NCBI RefSeq assembly: GCF_023634645.1
Contig: NZ_JAMKMR010000007.1
Coordinates: 62,001-126,000 of the forward strand
Length of the DNA stretch: 64,000 nucleotides
Source: Vibrio sinus
Lineage (GTDB): Bacteria; Pseudomonadota; Gammaproteobacteria; Enterobacterales; Vibrionaceae
Direction of reading: 5' to 3'
A program made the position numbers and the translations under genes. Each line of letters begins with the position of its first letter. Positions within the stretch are counted from its first letter, which is position 1. Positions 17,860 through 27,076 of this stretch are shown piece by piece. The notes under the pieces are model-generated. The model saw only the letters and a list, made by a program, of their open reading frames with translations, was not told the origin of the DNA and made no database searches.

Positions 17860-18594
17860 ATGCTTAAAGGCAAAATTTGTGTTGTTACTGGCGGTGGACA
17901 AGGTATAGGTCGAACAATAGTCGAGCGTTTCGCATCTGAAAATGCAGAACACGTTTATGCCTGTGATATGAACATCGACACAATCAAAGAGGCCTACGAA
18001 AACACCACTAACGTATCACCTGTACTACTTAACGTTTGCGACCGCACGGGCATTCAATCTCTTGTAGAAGACATCAAACAACGTCATGGTCGTATCGATG
18101 TACTCATCAACAACGCTGGTATTACTCGGGATAATTTGTTGGACCGCATGACCGAAGAAGATTGGGATATCGTTCTGGATGTCAACCTGAAGGGCGTCTT
18201 TAATATGACTCAAGCGATCGCCCCCCTCATGATTGAAAATAACTCGGGTTCCATTGTCACCATGTCTTCAGTTGTGGGAACGGATGGCAATATTGGCCAA
18301 AGCAATTATGCAGCAACCAAAGGTGGTGTCATTGCCATGACAAAAGGTTGGGCGAAGGAATTTGCACGCAAAGGCGCTCAAGTCAGAGCGAACTGTGTAG
18401 CCCCAGGCTTTGTTGAAACACCAATGACCAAAGACCTACCGGAAAAAGTCATCCAGTACATGGTTAGCAAAACCCCACTCAATCGAATGGCAAAAAGCGA
18501 AGACATTTCCAATGGCGTGACTTTTTTAGCCAGTGACCAAGCAAGCTTTATTACCGGACAAACTCTAAAAATTGATGGAGGACTGGTCATCTAA
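17860..18594 (+). CDS. Short-chain dehydrogenase/reductase (FabG/PhaB type)
   Basis: 244 aa, classic SDR. Cofactor motif TGGGQGIG (residues ~9-16), NNAG near 87-90, catalytic Ser in TMSSVVG, Tyr-x3-Lys as YAATKGG, and C-terminal ITGQTLKIDGGLVI. The sequence class is 3-oxoacyl-ACP or acetoacetyl-CoA reductase. A strong GGAGG ribosome site precedes the ATG. With the downstream CoA-transferase and carboxylesterase it suggests metabolism of 3-hydroxybutyrate or similar short-chain hydroxy acids; the exact substrate is inferred. Confidence 0.88.
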   Translation: MLKGKICVVTGGGQGIGRTIVERFASENAEHVYACDMNIDTIKEAYENTTNVSPVLLNVCDRTGIQSLVEDIKQRHGRIDVLINNAGITRDNLLDRMTEEDWDIVLDVNLKGVFNMTQAIAPLMIENNSGSIVTMSSVVGTDGNIGQSNYAATKGGVIAMTKGWAKEFARKGAQVRANCVAPGFVETPMTKDLPEKVIQYMVSKTPLNRMAKSEDISNGVTFLASDQASFITGQTLKIDGGLVI

Positions 18595-18717
18595 CGTTTG
18601 GTCGTCAATTACTTTTTGAGTTTCTATTCATATAAGTCATAGCAATGAGCCCAAACTTCCATGCACGGAACGTTTAGGGCTCAGCATTAAGTCTAATCGT
18701 ATCAACACAGATTTTAA

Positions 18718-18804
18718 TTAATAATCGTCAATAAAATTGAGCAAGCAATCGTGAACTGCAGGATTCGTCTTAAACCATTGCTCGCCAACATCAGCAAGTC
18801 CGGT
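18718..18804 (-). pseudogene. Possible short C-terminal gene remnant
   Basis: A minus-strand frame of 29 codons bounded by stops (rc of TTA at 805-807 and at 18718-18720) reads DVGEQWFKTNPAVHDCLLNF followed by IDDY. It looks protein-like and lies in an otherwise empty 279-bp spacer between the SDR and CoA-transferase genes. It has no start codon. The fragment is too short to assign to a family. Confidence 0.22.
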
Positions 18805-18873
18805 TTACTACAAAAATAGAAAATATGGTAAGCCCCGAAATCAACGTCAGCTTAACGCTAGGAAGTATCTGCT

Positions 18874-20472
18874 ATGAATAAGAAACGACAACTCTCAGCT
18901 TCTGAGGCCATAGAATTGGTAAAAGATGGAGACACATTGGCCCTAGGTGGGTTTGTTGGCTCCGTTGTTCCCGAAGCCTTAGAACGCGCTTTAGAAGAGC
19001 GTTATCTCAATACAGGTGCTCCCACGAACCTCAACCTTGTTTTCGCAGCAGGACAAGGTGATGGAAAAGAAAAAGCAGTCAACCATTTAGCACACGAGGG
19101 TTTAGTCAGCCATGTGATTGGTGGTCATTGGGGGTTGGTACCAAAACTGCAAATGCTGGTCAATGAAGAAAAAGTGACCGGACATAACTTACCCCAAGGC
19201 GTAATATGCCAATTATACCGAGACTCAGCCGCAGGCAAGCCCGGCACCTTAACCCATGTGGGGCTAGGCACCTATGTCGACCCTCGTTTCGAGGGCGGTA
19301 AAGTCAATAAAAAAACGCTGGAAGAGCGCGTGATATTGACCGAAGTCGCGGGTAAAGAATATTTATTCTACCCACGCATTGATGCGAGTGTAGCTTTTAT
19401 TCGTGGAACCACCGCAGATGAATACGGTAATATCTCTATGGAAGAAGAGTGCCTGTTTCTTGAAAATCTTGCCATTGCGCAGCTTGTTCATAATTGTGGG
19501 GGTACGGTAATAGCACAAGTGAAACGCGTGGTTAAAGCTGGCGACATAGAACCGCACAATGTGCGTATTCCTGGCGTTTTTGTCGACGTCATCGTCACTG
19601 CGCAAGAGCACGAGCACCCACAAACCTTTTCTGAAACCTTCAACCCCACGTACTTAAAATCACATAGCAACGCCCTTTCCCAAACGCACAGTTTTAGCGA
19701 ACTCAATATCAAAAAAGTAATTGCTCGCCGCGCAGCACTCGAGTTGAAAAAAGAAGCGGTTATCAACTATGGAATTGGCCTACCAGAGCTCATTGCACAA
19801 ATAGCACATGAAGAAAATGTCAGTGATCAAATCATTGCCACTGTCGAGCCAGGAGCCATTGGCGGTACACCAGCAGGTGGATTATCTTTTGGAGCATCCG
19901 CTTTTCCAGACGCCATCATTACCCAAGACCAAATGTTTGACTTTTACGGAGGTGGTGGCTTAGACCAAGCATTTTTAGGGCTTGCAGAGGTGGATCAGTA
20001 TGGGCATATCAATGTGTCCAAATTTGGCAAAAAGCTTGTCGGCTGTGGTGGTTTTATAGACATCACCCAAAACGCCAAGACCGTGTATTTTTGTGGCACG
20101 TTTACAGCAGGGCAATCTAATATCACAATTACGGATGACGGCCTGAACATTATCCAAGATGGCCACATCAGCAAATTCATCTCAAACGTTCAACAGATTA
20201 CCTTCTCTGCAGAAACTGCAATACAAAACAATAAGCCCGTTCTGTATATTACCGAAAGAGCCGTATTTAGACTCACTGAAGACGGACTGGAGCTGGTTGA
20301 AATTGCGCCTGGTGTCGATCTTGAACAAGATATCCTAAACCAAATGGGCTTTACTCCAAAAATATCAAGCAATCTACAGCTGATGAATGAGACAATATTT
20401 TCAAGCCAAAGTATGAGTTTAGAGCTGTTAAGTATCGACAAATTGAACATATCGATGCGGCATAATCGCTAA
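18874..20472 (+). CDS. Acyl-CoA:acetate / 3-ketoacid CoA-transferase (YdiF type)
   Basis: 532 aa, both transferase halves fused in one chain. The N-terminal half begins LSASEAIELVKDGDTLALGG; the C-terminal half carries the catalytic Glu (about residue 325) in IIATVEPGAIGGTPAGG. These enzymes swap CoA between acyl-CoA and acetate or a keto acid via a glutamyl-CoA intermediate. It probably activates a short-chain fatty or hydroxy acid for the SDR upstream. The start follows AGGAAG with slightly long spacing. Confidence 0.88.
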   Translation: MNKKRQLSASEAIELVKDGDTLALGGFVGSVVPEALERALEERYLNTGAPTNLNLVFAAGQGDGKEKAVNHLAHEGLVSHVIGGHWGLVPKLQMLVNEEKVTGHNLPQGVICQLYRDSAAGKPGTLTHVGLGTYVDPRFEGGKVNKKTLEERVILTEVAGKEYLFYPRIDASVAFIRGTTADEYGNISMEEECLFLENLAIAQLVHNCGGTVIAQVKRVVKAGDIEPHNVRIPGVFVDVIVTAQEHEHPQTFSETFNPTYLKSHSNALSQTHSFSELNIKKVIARRAALELKKEAVINYGIGLPELIAQIAHEENVSDQIIATVEPGAIGGTPAGGLSFGASAFPDAIITQDQMFDFYGGGGLDQAFLGLAEVDQYGHINVSKFGKKLVGCGGFIDITQNAKTVYFCGTFTAGQSNITITDDGLNIIQDGHISKFISNVQQITFSAETAIQNNKPVLYITERAVFRLTEDGLELVEIAPGVDLEQDILNQMGFTPKISSNLQLMNETIFSSQSMSLELLSIDKLNISMRHNR

Positions 20473-20528
20473 ATCGTAGCAACGTTTTTCGGAATTTCCC
20501 CCAATAATCTAATCGTTAAGGAACTACT

Positions 20529-21455
20529 ATGCGTAGCGTTAGCCCAAAGTTGCAAGCCTGGCTCGTGAGCTTTAATGAAATACTTCGCTCTCTTGAGCAA
20601 CAAAATATCCCGAGAACACCTTCTTCCGCTCGCGAGGGGCTTGCTGAAACGACAAGAACATTTGTCACTCACTCACCAGCCATAGAGAGTGTTATTGACG
20701 ATTTGGTGGACAATATCCCAGTTAGGATTTACCACCCCAGACCAGAGAAGCTTCTGCCCGTTATCATTTATTTACACGGTGGTGGCCATATGGCTGGAAG
20801 CATTGAAGTGTATGACCCTATCTGCAAAAAAATAGCTCACACTACAGAGCACATCGTCATTTCGGTGGACTACCGACTAGCACCGGAACACCCTTACCCT
20901 GCTGGCTTAAACGATGCCTATCGCGTCGTTGAGCAAATATGGGCACTGCTGGATAAAAATCATATTGGCGCGGTGAAAGCGCTTACCATCGCAGGCGACT
21001 CTGGGGGCGGAGCATTATGCGCATCCATATGTCATCGCGCACAATTTGACTCAAACGTCTCTATCGACAATCAAATATTGATTTACCCAAGTCTTGATTA
21101 CACGATGAAACAAAAGTCGGTTCAAGAAAACGGCGTGGGATATCTGTTAGAAGCGAAAGGCATGGCTTGGTATTTTGATCATTATTTTCAGCATGCTGAA
21201 GACCGAGTGATTGCGTCGCCACTGTATTCCAATTTCACCGATGCGTTACCGAGGACATTACTGGTGACGGCTGAGTTTTGCCCACTTAGAGACGAAGGAA
21301 AACGCTATGTATCTAAACTACAACAGGTGGGCGTAGAAGCAACCAACATCCATTATCCGGATATGATTCATGCGTTTCTTAACCTTGAAGATTTGGTGCA
21401 GGAGGAATGTCATACGCTCTACTCATCCATGGCCGAATTCTTATACCAACCCTAA
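20529..21455 (+). CDS. Alpha/beta hydrolase, hormone-sensitive-lipase (HSL) family esterase
   Basis: 308 aa. The oxyanion-hole motif is YLHGGGHMAGS, the nucleophile elbow is IAGDSGGGALC, and the acid and histidine are likely in LLVTAEFCPLRDEG and YPDMIHAFLNL. VDYRLAPEHPYPAGLNDAY is diagnostic of the HSL group. It is a soluble carboxylesterase, 56 bp downstream of the CoA-transferase and in the same orientation, so it may release a short-chain acid from an ester for that pathway. Confidence 0.88.
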   Translation: MRSVSPKLQAWLVSFNEILRSLEQQNIPRTPSSAREGLAETTRTFVTHSPAIESVIDDLVDNIPVRIYHPRPEKLLPVIIYLHGGGHMAGSIEVYDPICKKIAHTTEHIVISVDYRLAPEHPYPAGLNDAYRVVEQIWALLDKNHIGAVKALTIAGDSGGGALCASICHRAQFDSNVSIDNQILIYPSLDYTMKQKSVQENGVGYLLEAKGMAWYFDHYFQHAEDRVIASPLYSNFTDALPRTLLVTAEFCPLRDEGKRYVSKLQQVGVEATNIHYPDMIHAFLNLEDLVQEECHTLYSSMAEFLYQP

Positions 21456-21494
21456 GTTTCCGGTGACATGTGCAGCACTTGTTGCAACAGGCAA

Positions 21495-21542
21495 TGAACC
21501 AAGGGCAACGAACACTTTCCTTACCCTTGGTTCTAAGCAAGC
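21495..21542. terminator. Inverted repeat between convergent genes, probable terminator
   Basis: Perfect 10-bp arms GAACCAAGGG (21495-21504) and CCCTTGGTTC (21533-21542) around an 28-nt loop lie exactly between the esterase and the convergent thiol oxidoreductase gene. No long T tract follows, so a role as a bidirectional terminator is likely but not certain. Confidence 0.45.
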
Positions 21543-22304
21543 TTACTGTTTTGCTTTAGCGACTGCTTGATTAATATAGGCCATAGGCACTGCACCAGGA
21601 ATTAGACTGATCTGATCTGTCTTGATTTGCTTACCAGATAGAGGCGTTGGCAAGACGATAAAGGTTGGGGTTCCCCGAACAGATATTTTGCTGGCTAATT
21701 TAAAGTTGCGCTTTATCTCACCCGCGTATTTTTCTAAGTCAGATTTAGACTTCACTTCTATACCGACACTTTTAGCAATGTCGTTCACTTTCTCAATCGT
21801 TAGCTTATCGGTTCGAAGCATATCAGTATAACCTTTTCCTTCCGAGTTCTTGGCAGTGAACTGCGCATTGTGATATTTAGCGAATAACTTTTGACCACCC
21901 GTTTTATAGGCATCTAGCGATACCAAGGCGGCATAACGCGATACTGGGCCAAAGAAAGGAAATTCTTTAAATACAAAACGAATATTGGGGTGGGTTTTTA
22001 CGTACTCTTCATACAATGGAAACGCCTTATGGCAGTACATACATTGATAATCAAAAAACTCGACCACGGTAACTGGCGCATCGGCTCGACCAATAGTAGG
22101 AGACTGTGGGTCAAAAGCGAGTTGATCGCTATTGTCTATTATCGCCTGCTTAACCGCTTGTGGCACTTGTGGGAGTGGGGCTAAAAATGATGGGCGTGAA
22201 CTCGCTGCACTATCATTTTGAGTGGAGGCTAGACTGCTAAAGCTCATGCCAAAGAACACTGCCACCGTAGCTAGCTTGAAAAAGCTTTTACTGATTGATT
22301 TCAT
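21543..22304 (-). CDS. DsbA-family periplasmic thiol:disulfide oxidoreductase
   Basis: 253 aa from ATG 22304, chosen because it gives a clean signal peptide (KSISKSFFKLATVAVFFGMS, cleavage after SLA) and a GGAAC site; longer in-frame starts to 22427 add an implausible leader. The active site is FDYQCMYCHKAF (CxxC = CMYC), followed by the helical insert and the cis-Pro loop SVRGTPTFIVLP. It acts in the periplasm as an oxidase or isomerase of disulfides, similar to BdbD/ScsC-type proteins. It is monocistronic. Confidence 0.85.
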   Translation of the reverse strand: MKSISKSFFKLATVAVFFGMSFSSLASTQNDSAASSRPSFLAPLPQVPQAVKQAIIDNSDQLAFDPQSPTIGRADAPVTVVEFFDYQCMYCHKAFPLYEEYVKTHPNIRFVFKEFPFFGPVSRYAALVSLDAYKTGGQKLFAKYHNAQFTAKNSEGKGYTDMLRTDKLTIEKVNDIAKSVGIEVKSKSDLEKYAGEIKRNFKLASKISVRGTPTFIVLPTPLSGKQIKTDQISLIPGAVPMAYINQAVAKAKQ

Positions 22305-22571
22305 AATACGTTCCATTACGTCAATTGTTATCCATCTCATTGCCATTGAATGAGTGGCCAACAATGTAAAGATTGACCTAGGGTAAAGGTCAAGCAGATT
22401 TTTATACGATATCTGTATAGTTTCCACACTCTAATCATCGAACTCAAACTGCAAATCAGTAATCATAGTTCTAAATTCTCGAGAATCCTCATCAAAGTGA
22501 TATAACATCTTATTCATGCCCAGTGTATGAGTATATTAGCCAACAAACGACAGGTTCAAAGGGGAGTAATC

Positions 22572-24287
22572 ATGCCGACACATACGGTAGCAGAAGAATT
22601 CGTTTACCAGCTTTCAGAGTACGGAGTTAAACAGATTTTTGGTATCACTGGAGACGCTATGAATGCGTTCACAGATGCGATAAGAAGAAATGGCAACATA
22701 CAGTGGTATACCGTAAGGCACGAAGAAACTGCCGGGTTCGCGGTGGCGGCGCAGGCTGAGCTTTCGCAAGAGCTAGCGGTGTGTGTGGGCACCATAGGAC
22801 CAGGTGCTATCCACCTAATTAACGGCCTTTATAATGCGACAAGAGATCGCTCTCCAGTGTTAGCGATTACCGGTCAAGTGCCCAGAGCAGAAGCCCAATC
22901 CGATTATTTTCAAGAAGTTGACCAAGTCAAAGCGTTCGATGACGCGTGTGTATTCAGTGCAGTGGTACAAAGCGAGAAACAAATCCCTAGACTCATTCAG
23001 CAAGCTATCGAAGCTGCCGTCTCTGAGCGCGGTGTGGCACATATTGCCATCCCCACTGATTTAGCCATCACCAAAATAGAAAAGAACAACCCGCCTATCC
23101 AAGTTTTCCACAAAGACAATGCCTGCATCATTCCGTCTAGCGCTGAGCTAGCGTCTATGAAAACGCTTATCGAAAGTAGCAAGTCGCCTTCCATTCTAGT
23201 GGGCCGCGGAGCCATTGGAGCAAGAGAAGAGGTCCACAACCTTGCGAAGTTGCTTAACGCGCCAGTGGCCCACTCACTGAAAGGTACAGAGGTGCTAGAG
23301 TATCATGATCCCTATTCCATAGGTGGCCTTGGACATGTCGGTACGCCACACGGGATGGCGGTGATTGATGAGTGCGATCTATTGATCATGTTGGGCACCG
23401 ATTTCCCCTATAGCGCGTTCCTGCCAAAACATGGCAATATTATCCAAGTGGATTTGAACGCAAAAAAACTCGGCCACCGAGTTCGCATTAAGCATGGGGT
23501 CGTGGCAGATGTCAAAACCACACTAACAATGCTATTGCCACAGCTCAGTGAGAAAAGCGATACCACTCATCTCAACAAGCTGCAAAACAGTCGCGACAAG
23601 TGGCTACAGAAGACGCACAAAAAATATGCGTTAGAGAAAGGTAAAATAATTCATCCACAATCTGTTGTGTTAGAAGTCAGCAAACAAGCCGAAGAAGACG
23701 CTATCTTTGTTGGCGAAGTAGGTGAAGTCACTGTGTGGGTAGCAAGATATCTGCAAATTCACTCCAAACAAAAACTTATTGGATCATTTAATCATGGCTC
23801 ACTTGGTGTAGGCTTAGCCGCTGCGCTTGGTGCCAAAGCGAGATACCCCAACAAACAGGTGATTGCGCTTTGTGGCGATGGCGCGTTCGGCATGCTGCTC
23901 GCCGATCTCGTAACGGCAGCTAGGTACAACTTAAATGTTGTTTCAATTGTCTTTCGCAACGATAAATTTGGTTTCGTTGAACTGGAAATGGAAGCATCCG
24001 GCTACCCGCGCTTTGCCACCGACCTGGTTAACCCAAACTTTACCCAAGTCGCCAATGCATGTGGCTGTTTGGGCATCGAAGTGAAAAAGCCAGAAGAGCT
24101 AAGCGAAGCCCTGAAACAGGCCCTATCGGCGGATAAGCCCGCCGTTGTCGAAGTCTATGTCAATCCAGATGAATTGATTCTTCCTCCACAAATAGACCTT
24201 GAAACGGCGTGGAAATTTACCACAGGGAAAATCAAAGAAGTGGTCATCGAGCGTAAAATTCAGGAGTTATTCAAACCCAGCAAATAG
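22572..24287 (+). CDS. poxB: Pyruvate oxidase / pyruvate:quinone oxidoreductase-like ThDP enzyme
   Basis: 571 aa from ATG 22572 (GGGGAG site); an in-frame ATG at 22527 is less likely. Same length and order as E. coli PoxB: GVKQIFGITGDAMNAFTDAI, the ThDP-activating Glu in RHEETAGFAVAAQAELS, GTIGPGAIHLINGLYNATRD, and the ThDP/Mg motif CGDGAFGMLLADLVTAARYN ending IVFRNDKFG. It would decarboxylate pyruvate to acetate, passing electrons via FAD to quinone. It converges with nsrR. Acetolactate synthase-type activity cannot be excluded by eye. Confidence 0.82.
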   Translation: MPTHTVAEEFVYQLSEYGVKQIFGITGDAMNAFTDAIRRNGNIQWYTVRHEETAGFAVAAQAELSQELAVCVGTIGPGAIHLINGLYNATRDRSPVLAITGQVPRAEAQSDYFQEVDQVKAFDDACVFSAVVQSEKQIPRLIQQAIEAAVSERGVAHIAIPTDLAITKIEKNNPPIQVFHKDNACIIPSSAELASMKTLIESSKSPSILVGRGAIGAREEVHNLAKLLNAPVAHSLKGTEVLEYHDPYSIGGLGHVGTPHGMAVIDECDLLIMLGTDFPYSAFLPKHGNIIQVDLNAKKLGHRVRIKHGVVADVKTTLTMLLPQLSEKSDTTHLNKLQNSRDKWLQKTHKKYALEKGKIIHPQSVVLEVSKQAEEDAIFVGEVGEVTVWVARYLQIHSKQKLIGSFNHGSLGVGLAAALGAKARYPNKQVIALCGDGAFGMLLADLVTAARYNLNVVSIVFRNDKFGFVELEMEASGYPRFATDLVNPNFTQVANACGCLGIEVKKPEELSEALKQALSADKPAVVEVYVNPDELILPPQIDLETAWKFTTGKIKEVVIERKIQELFKPSK

Positions 24288-24350
24288 CCCCAAGCTCCAT
24301 TCATTAGATGTAGGGTCTGCTAGAAGTAGGCAGGCCCTGCTCTTTAGCAG

Positions 24351-24776
24351 TTAGGAGCGTGTTAACAATATCAATAGCTCAGAGTTGTCCGTCAGCAAAG
24401 AGTCGATGGTGCAACCGTCTAGCTCTGCTAAAAAGGCCGCCTTGGCTTTCGCCAGTTTTTCTTTTAACCGACAAGCTGGGGTGATATGGCAATGCTCAAC
24501 AGAGCAATCCACCAAATCTAATGGTTCAAGATCTCTGATTATCGCCCCAACGGTAATTGTACTCGGTGGTTGTTGTAAACGAATGCCGCCATTTTTTCCG
24601 CGCACCGTATGGACATAGCCGAGCTGACCCAGCCGATTAATCACTTTCACCATATGATTCCGAGATACGCCAAATAAATTCGTGACTTCAGTGATATTGG
24701 TCAACTCATCTTTTGGTAAAGAGGCTAAAAATATCAGCGTCCTGAGTGCATAGTCAGTAAAGTTTGTTAGTTGCAT
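24351..24776 (-). CDS. nsrR: Nitric-oxide-sensing Rrf2 repressor NsrR
   Basis: 141 aa from ATG 24776, the start that aligns with the family ([20 protein letters not shown]). The winged HTH includes [20 protein letters not shown] and RGKNGGIRL. Three cysteines at 91, 96 and 102 in [12 protein letters not shown] ligate the Fe-S cluster that senses NO. It lies divergent to hmp, and two NsrR-like operators occupy the shared promoter. An in-frame leader up to 24848 lacks a site and is not used. Confidence 0.93.
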   Translation of the reverse strand: MQLTNFTDYALRTLIFLASLPKDELTNITEVTNLFGVSRNHMVKVINRLGQLGYVHTVRGKNGGIRLQQPPSTITVGAIIRDLEPLDLVDCSVEHCHITPACRLKEKLAKAKAAFLAELDGCTIDSLLTDNSELLILLTRS

Positions 24777-24818
24777 ACATCTACCTCTAAGCAAAAGTGT
24801 AAATCTTTTCTTGCTTAA

Positions 24819-24841
24819 AAGATATATTTGAGATACAACTT
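24819..24841. promoter_or_regulatory. NsrR operator 1
   Basis: AAGATATATTTGAGATACAACTT (23 bp, given as two 11-bp arms around a central G) matches the NsrR consensus AAGATGCATTT-N-AAATGCATCTT in most positions. It lies between nsrR and hmp. Confidence 0.75.
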
Positions 24842-24843
24842 TA

Positions 24844-24866
24844 AACATGCATTATCAATGCAACTT
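24844..24866. promoter_or_regulatory. NsrR operator 2
   Basis: A second 23-bp site starting AACATGCATTA and ending AATGCAACTT is directly adjacent to operator 1, and is closer to the consensus in its inner ATGCATT/AATGCA arms. It lies about 23 bp upstream of the hmp start, overlapping the likely promoter. Confidence 0.75.
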
Positions 24867-24889
24867 TAAAACCAAATAGGATACTGACC

Positions 24890-26074
24890 ATGCTTAGTCA
24901 ACAAACCATTGAAATTGTTAAATCTACTGCCCCTCTATTGGCCGAAACCGGACCAAAGTTAACCGCTCACTTTTATGATCGACTGTTTCGTCACAACCCT
25001 GAGTTGAAAGACATTTTTAACATGAGCAATCAAAGAAATGGCGATCAGCGCGAGGCACTATTTAATGCTATATGTGCCTATGCGACCAACATTGACAACT
25101 TGCCTGCTCTATTAGGCGCGGTTGAAAAAATAGCTCACAAGCACTCTAGTTTTCTTATTGGCGAGAAACAATACGACGTAGTAGGTCAGCACCTACTAGC
25201 CACGATTGATGAGCTATTCTCTCCAGGACAGGAAGTATTAGATGCGTGGGCTGAAGCATATCAAGTATTAGCAAACGTGTTTATTCAGCGCGAAGAGCAA
25301 ATTTATCAAGACAATGAGCAACTTGCTGGCGGGTGGCGAGGTCTGCGTGAATTCGAATTGGTAGAAAAGATACCCGAGTCCAGCCACATCTGTAGCTTCG
25401 TCTTTAAGCCGACTGACGAGCAGCCTGTCAGTACATACAAACCTGGTCAATACATTGGTATCTACATCAATTCTGATCACTTCGAAAACCAAGAAATCCG
25501 ACAATATAGTCTGTCTTGCGCACCGAATAGCAACGGCTATCGAATCTCAGTCAAGAGAGAGAATGACGGTAAGGTGTCCAACTACTTACATAACCAGTTA
25601 CAAATCGGTGACAAAGTAAAGCTCGCCGCTCCAGCGGGCGATTTCTTTATGGATGTGGATACAGCGACACCAGTCATACTGATCTCTGCTGGTGTAGGAC
25701 TCACCCCAACCCTATCAATGCTGGAAACACTTGAAGATCATAGTGCACCTGTCACATGGGTACATGCCACGGAAAATGGCCAGCAACATGCGTTTAAGCA
25801 ACACATCAGCAAACTTGTTGATAGCAAACCCAACATGAACTCGCTCGTGTGGTACAACTCACCAAACGCTGAAGATATATTCGGTGAAGATTATCAATTC
25901 ACAGGCTGGGTCAACTTGCGTGAAATAGAAGCCGTGTTAAAACAAGAAGGTGCACAAATTTATTTCTGCGGCCCGGTTGGTTTTATGCAGCACATTGCAA
26001 AACAATTAATAGAGCTTGGCATTTCTGAGCAGCAATTCCACTATGAATGCTTTGGCCCACACAAAGTCGTATAG
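24890..26074 (+). CDS. hmp: Flavohaemoprotein (nitric oxide dioxygenase)
   Basis: 394 aa, full length. Globin domain (residues 1-140) with [20 protein letters not shown] and the proximal His in [14 protein letters not shown] domain with [10 protein letters not shown] and [14 protein letters not shown] domain with [16 protein letters not shown] and [10 protein letters not shown]. It converts NO and O2 to nitrate in the cytoplasm using NADH. Repression by the divergently encoded NsrR is expected from the two operators. Confidence 0.95.
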   Translation: MLSQQTIEIVKSTAPLLAETGPKLTAHFYDRLFRHNPELKDIFNMSNQRNGDQREALFNAICAYATNIDNLPALLGAVEKIAHKHSSFLIGEKQYDVVGQHLLATIDELFSPGQEVLDAWAEAYQVLANVFIQREEQIYQDNEQLAGGWRGLREFELVEKIPESSHICSFVFKPTDEQPVSTYKPGQYIGIYINSDHFENQEIRQYSLSCAPNSNGYRISVKRENDGKVSNYLHNQLQIGDKVKLAAPAGDFFMDVDTATPVILISAGVGLTPTLSMLETLEDHSAPVTWVHATENGQQHAFKQHISKLVDSKPNMNSLVWYNSPNAEDIFGEDYQFTGWVNLREIEAVLKQEGAQIYFCGPVGFMQHIAKQLIELGISEQQFHYECFGPHKVV

Positions 26075-26089
26075 CACTTTCTGATATTC

Positions 26090-26129
26090 AGGTACCGACT
26101 CACAACACGCAAGTTTTGAGTTGGTGCCT
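26090..26129. terminator. Imperfect hairpin between hmp and PAP2 gene
   Basis: AGGTACCGACTCA (26090-26102) pairs with TGAGTTGGTGCCT (26117-26129) with one G:U-type and one A:C-type mismatch. It sits between convergent genes; there is no strong T tract. Confidence 0.4.
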
Positions 26130-26189
26130 AATCTTCAGTTTTGTACCCTACAATGCTTCGAGATGTTTGCTCCAGAGCGATATGAGTAC

Positions 26190-26957
26190 TTACTTTTTAA
26201 AAGCTAATTGAAAGCGATTAGGCAGCTTGGCAGATAATTTTAACGCTAGGTTACTAAAGGTTGGAATAAGCAAGTAAACCAGCGCAATAAATAGCACTGA
26301 ACCAAACAAATCAGCGGGTCTGTGCATTCCCATCCAAATCCGGCTATATTCCACGCCCATTGACCACAACAGCACGCCACCAGCCATCAGGTAGCGGTTG
26401 TACTCTAAAAACAAGCCACCAAATAAAGCGACGCATATCGCGGCAAAAATCGTGTGGCCTGACGGGAATGAATAATTCATGCCTTTTAGCCAGCTATCGA
26501 TTCGCCATGAGCTTACTTTATCAGCAACAGACTCAATGACTTGAATTTTTTGTGCTTTATCTAGGTTGTAGAAGTGGGCCGGTTGGGGAATGACGAGCTG
26601 GTTAGATAAGAGCGTTGTGTATGGCCTAGGGCTTTCAGTCAGGCTTTTAAGCCCCACTTTACCAGCAAAGCCAATCAACAAAATAATGAAGAGTTGAACA
26701 CCTCGCGCGAGCAGTTTCTCTCTAGAAATCCCCAATCGCGTCGCTAAAAAACACAAGATGGCAAGGGAAACAATAAACCCTTTGCCAGCGGAATCCGTGA
26801 GTAAAGTAAAAAACACACCACTAAACGTGCTAACAGGTCCTTTTAAGTTAATGCCAGCCGTCAATACTGCTACGACTATGATCGACACAAACATTGCCAA
26901 TAACATGACAAACCCACAATGCTTTTGATGGAGTAATCTGTTCACAATACTTTTCAC
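26190..26957 (-). CDS. PAP2-superfamily membrane phosphatase
   Basis: 255 aa with about six hydrophobic helices. The three phosphatase motifs are intact: K-x6-RP as KSLTESPRP, PSGH in NYSFPSGHTIFAA, and SRx5HxxxD in SRIWMGMHRPAD. This is the acid-phosphatase/lipid-phosphatase fold acting on the outer face of the inner membrane, e.g. on undecaprenyl pyrophosphate or phosphatidylglycerophosphate. The substrate is not determinable here. It is monocistronic. Confidence 0.85.
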   Translation of the reverse strand: MKSIVNRLLHQKHCGFVMLLAMFVSIIVVAVLTAGINLKGPVSTFSGVFFTLLTDSAGKGFIVSLAILCFLATRLGISREKLLARGVQLFIILLIGFAGKVGLKSLTESPRPYTTLLSNQLVIPQPAHFYNLDKAQKIQVIESVADKVSSWRIDSWLKGMNYSFPSGHTIFAAICVALFGGLFLEYNRYLMAGGVLLWSMGVEYSRIWMGMHRPADLFGSVLFIALVYLLIPTFSNLALKLSAKLPNRFQLAFKK

Positions 26958-27076
26958 ATGCCCGCTAAAAACAGGCGTTGATAATAAACAATAAGTTCAG
27001 CTAATGTTTCAAATTGCTGTCAATTTGTAGAAAGAACCCGATAGTTTTTAACTTTAAAAATCATCCTGCTACCCAA

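Noticed and set aside
18646..18681. Possible terminator after the SDR gene (GAGCCC...GGGCTC)
   Set aside because: The arms are interrupted and no T tract follows.
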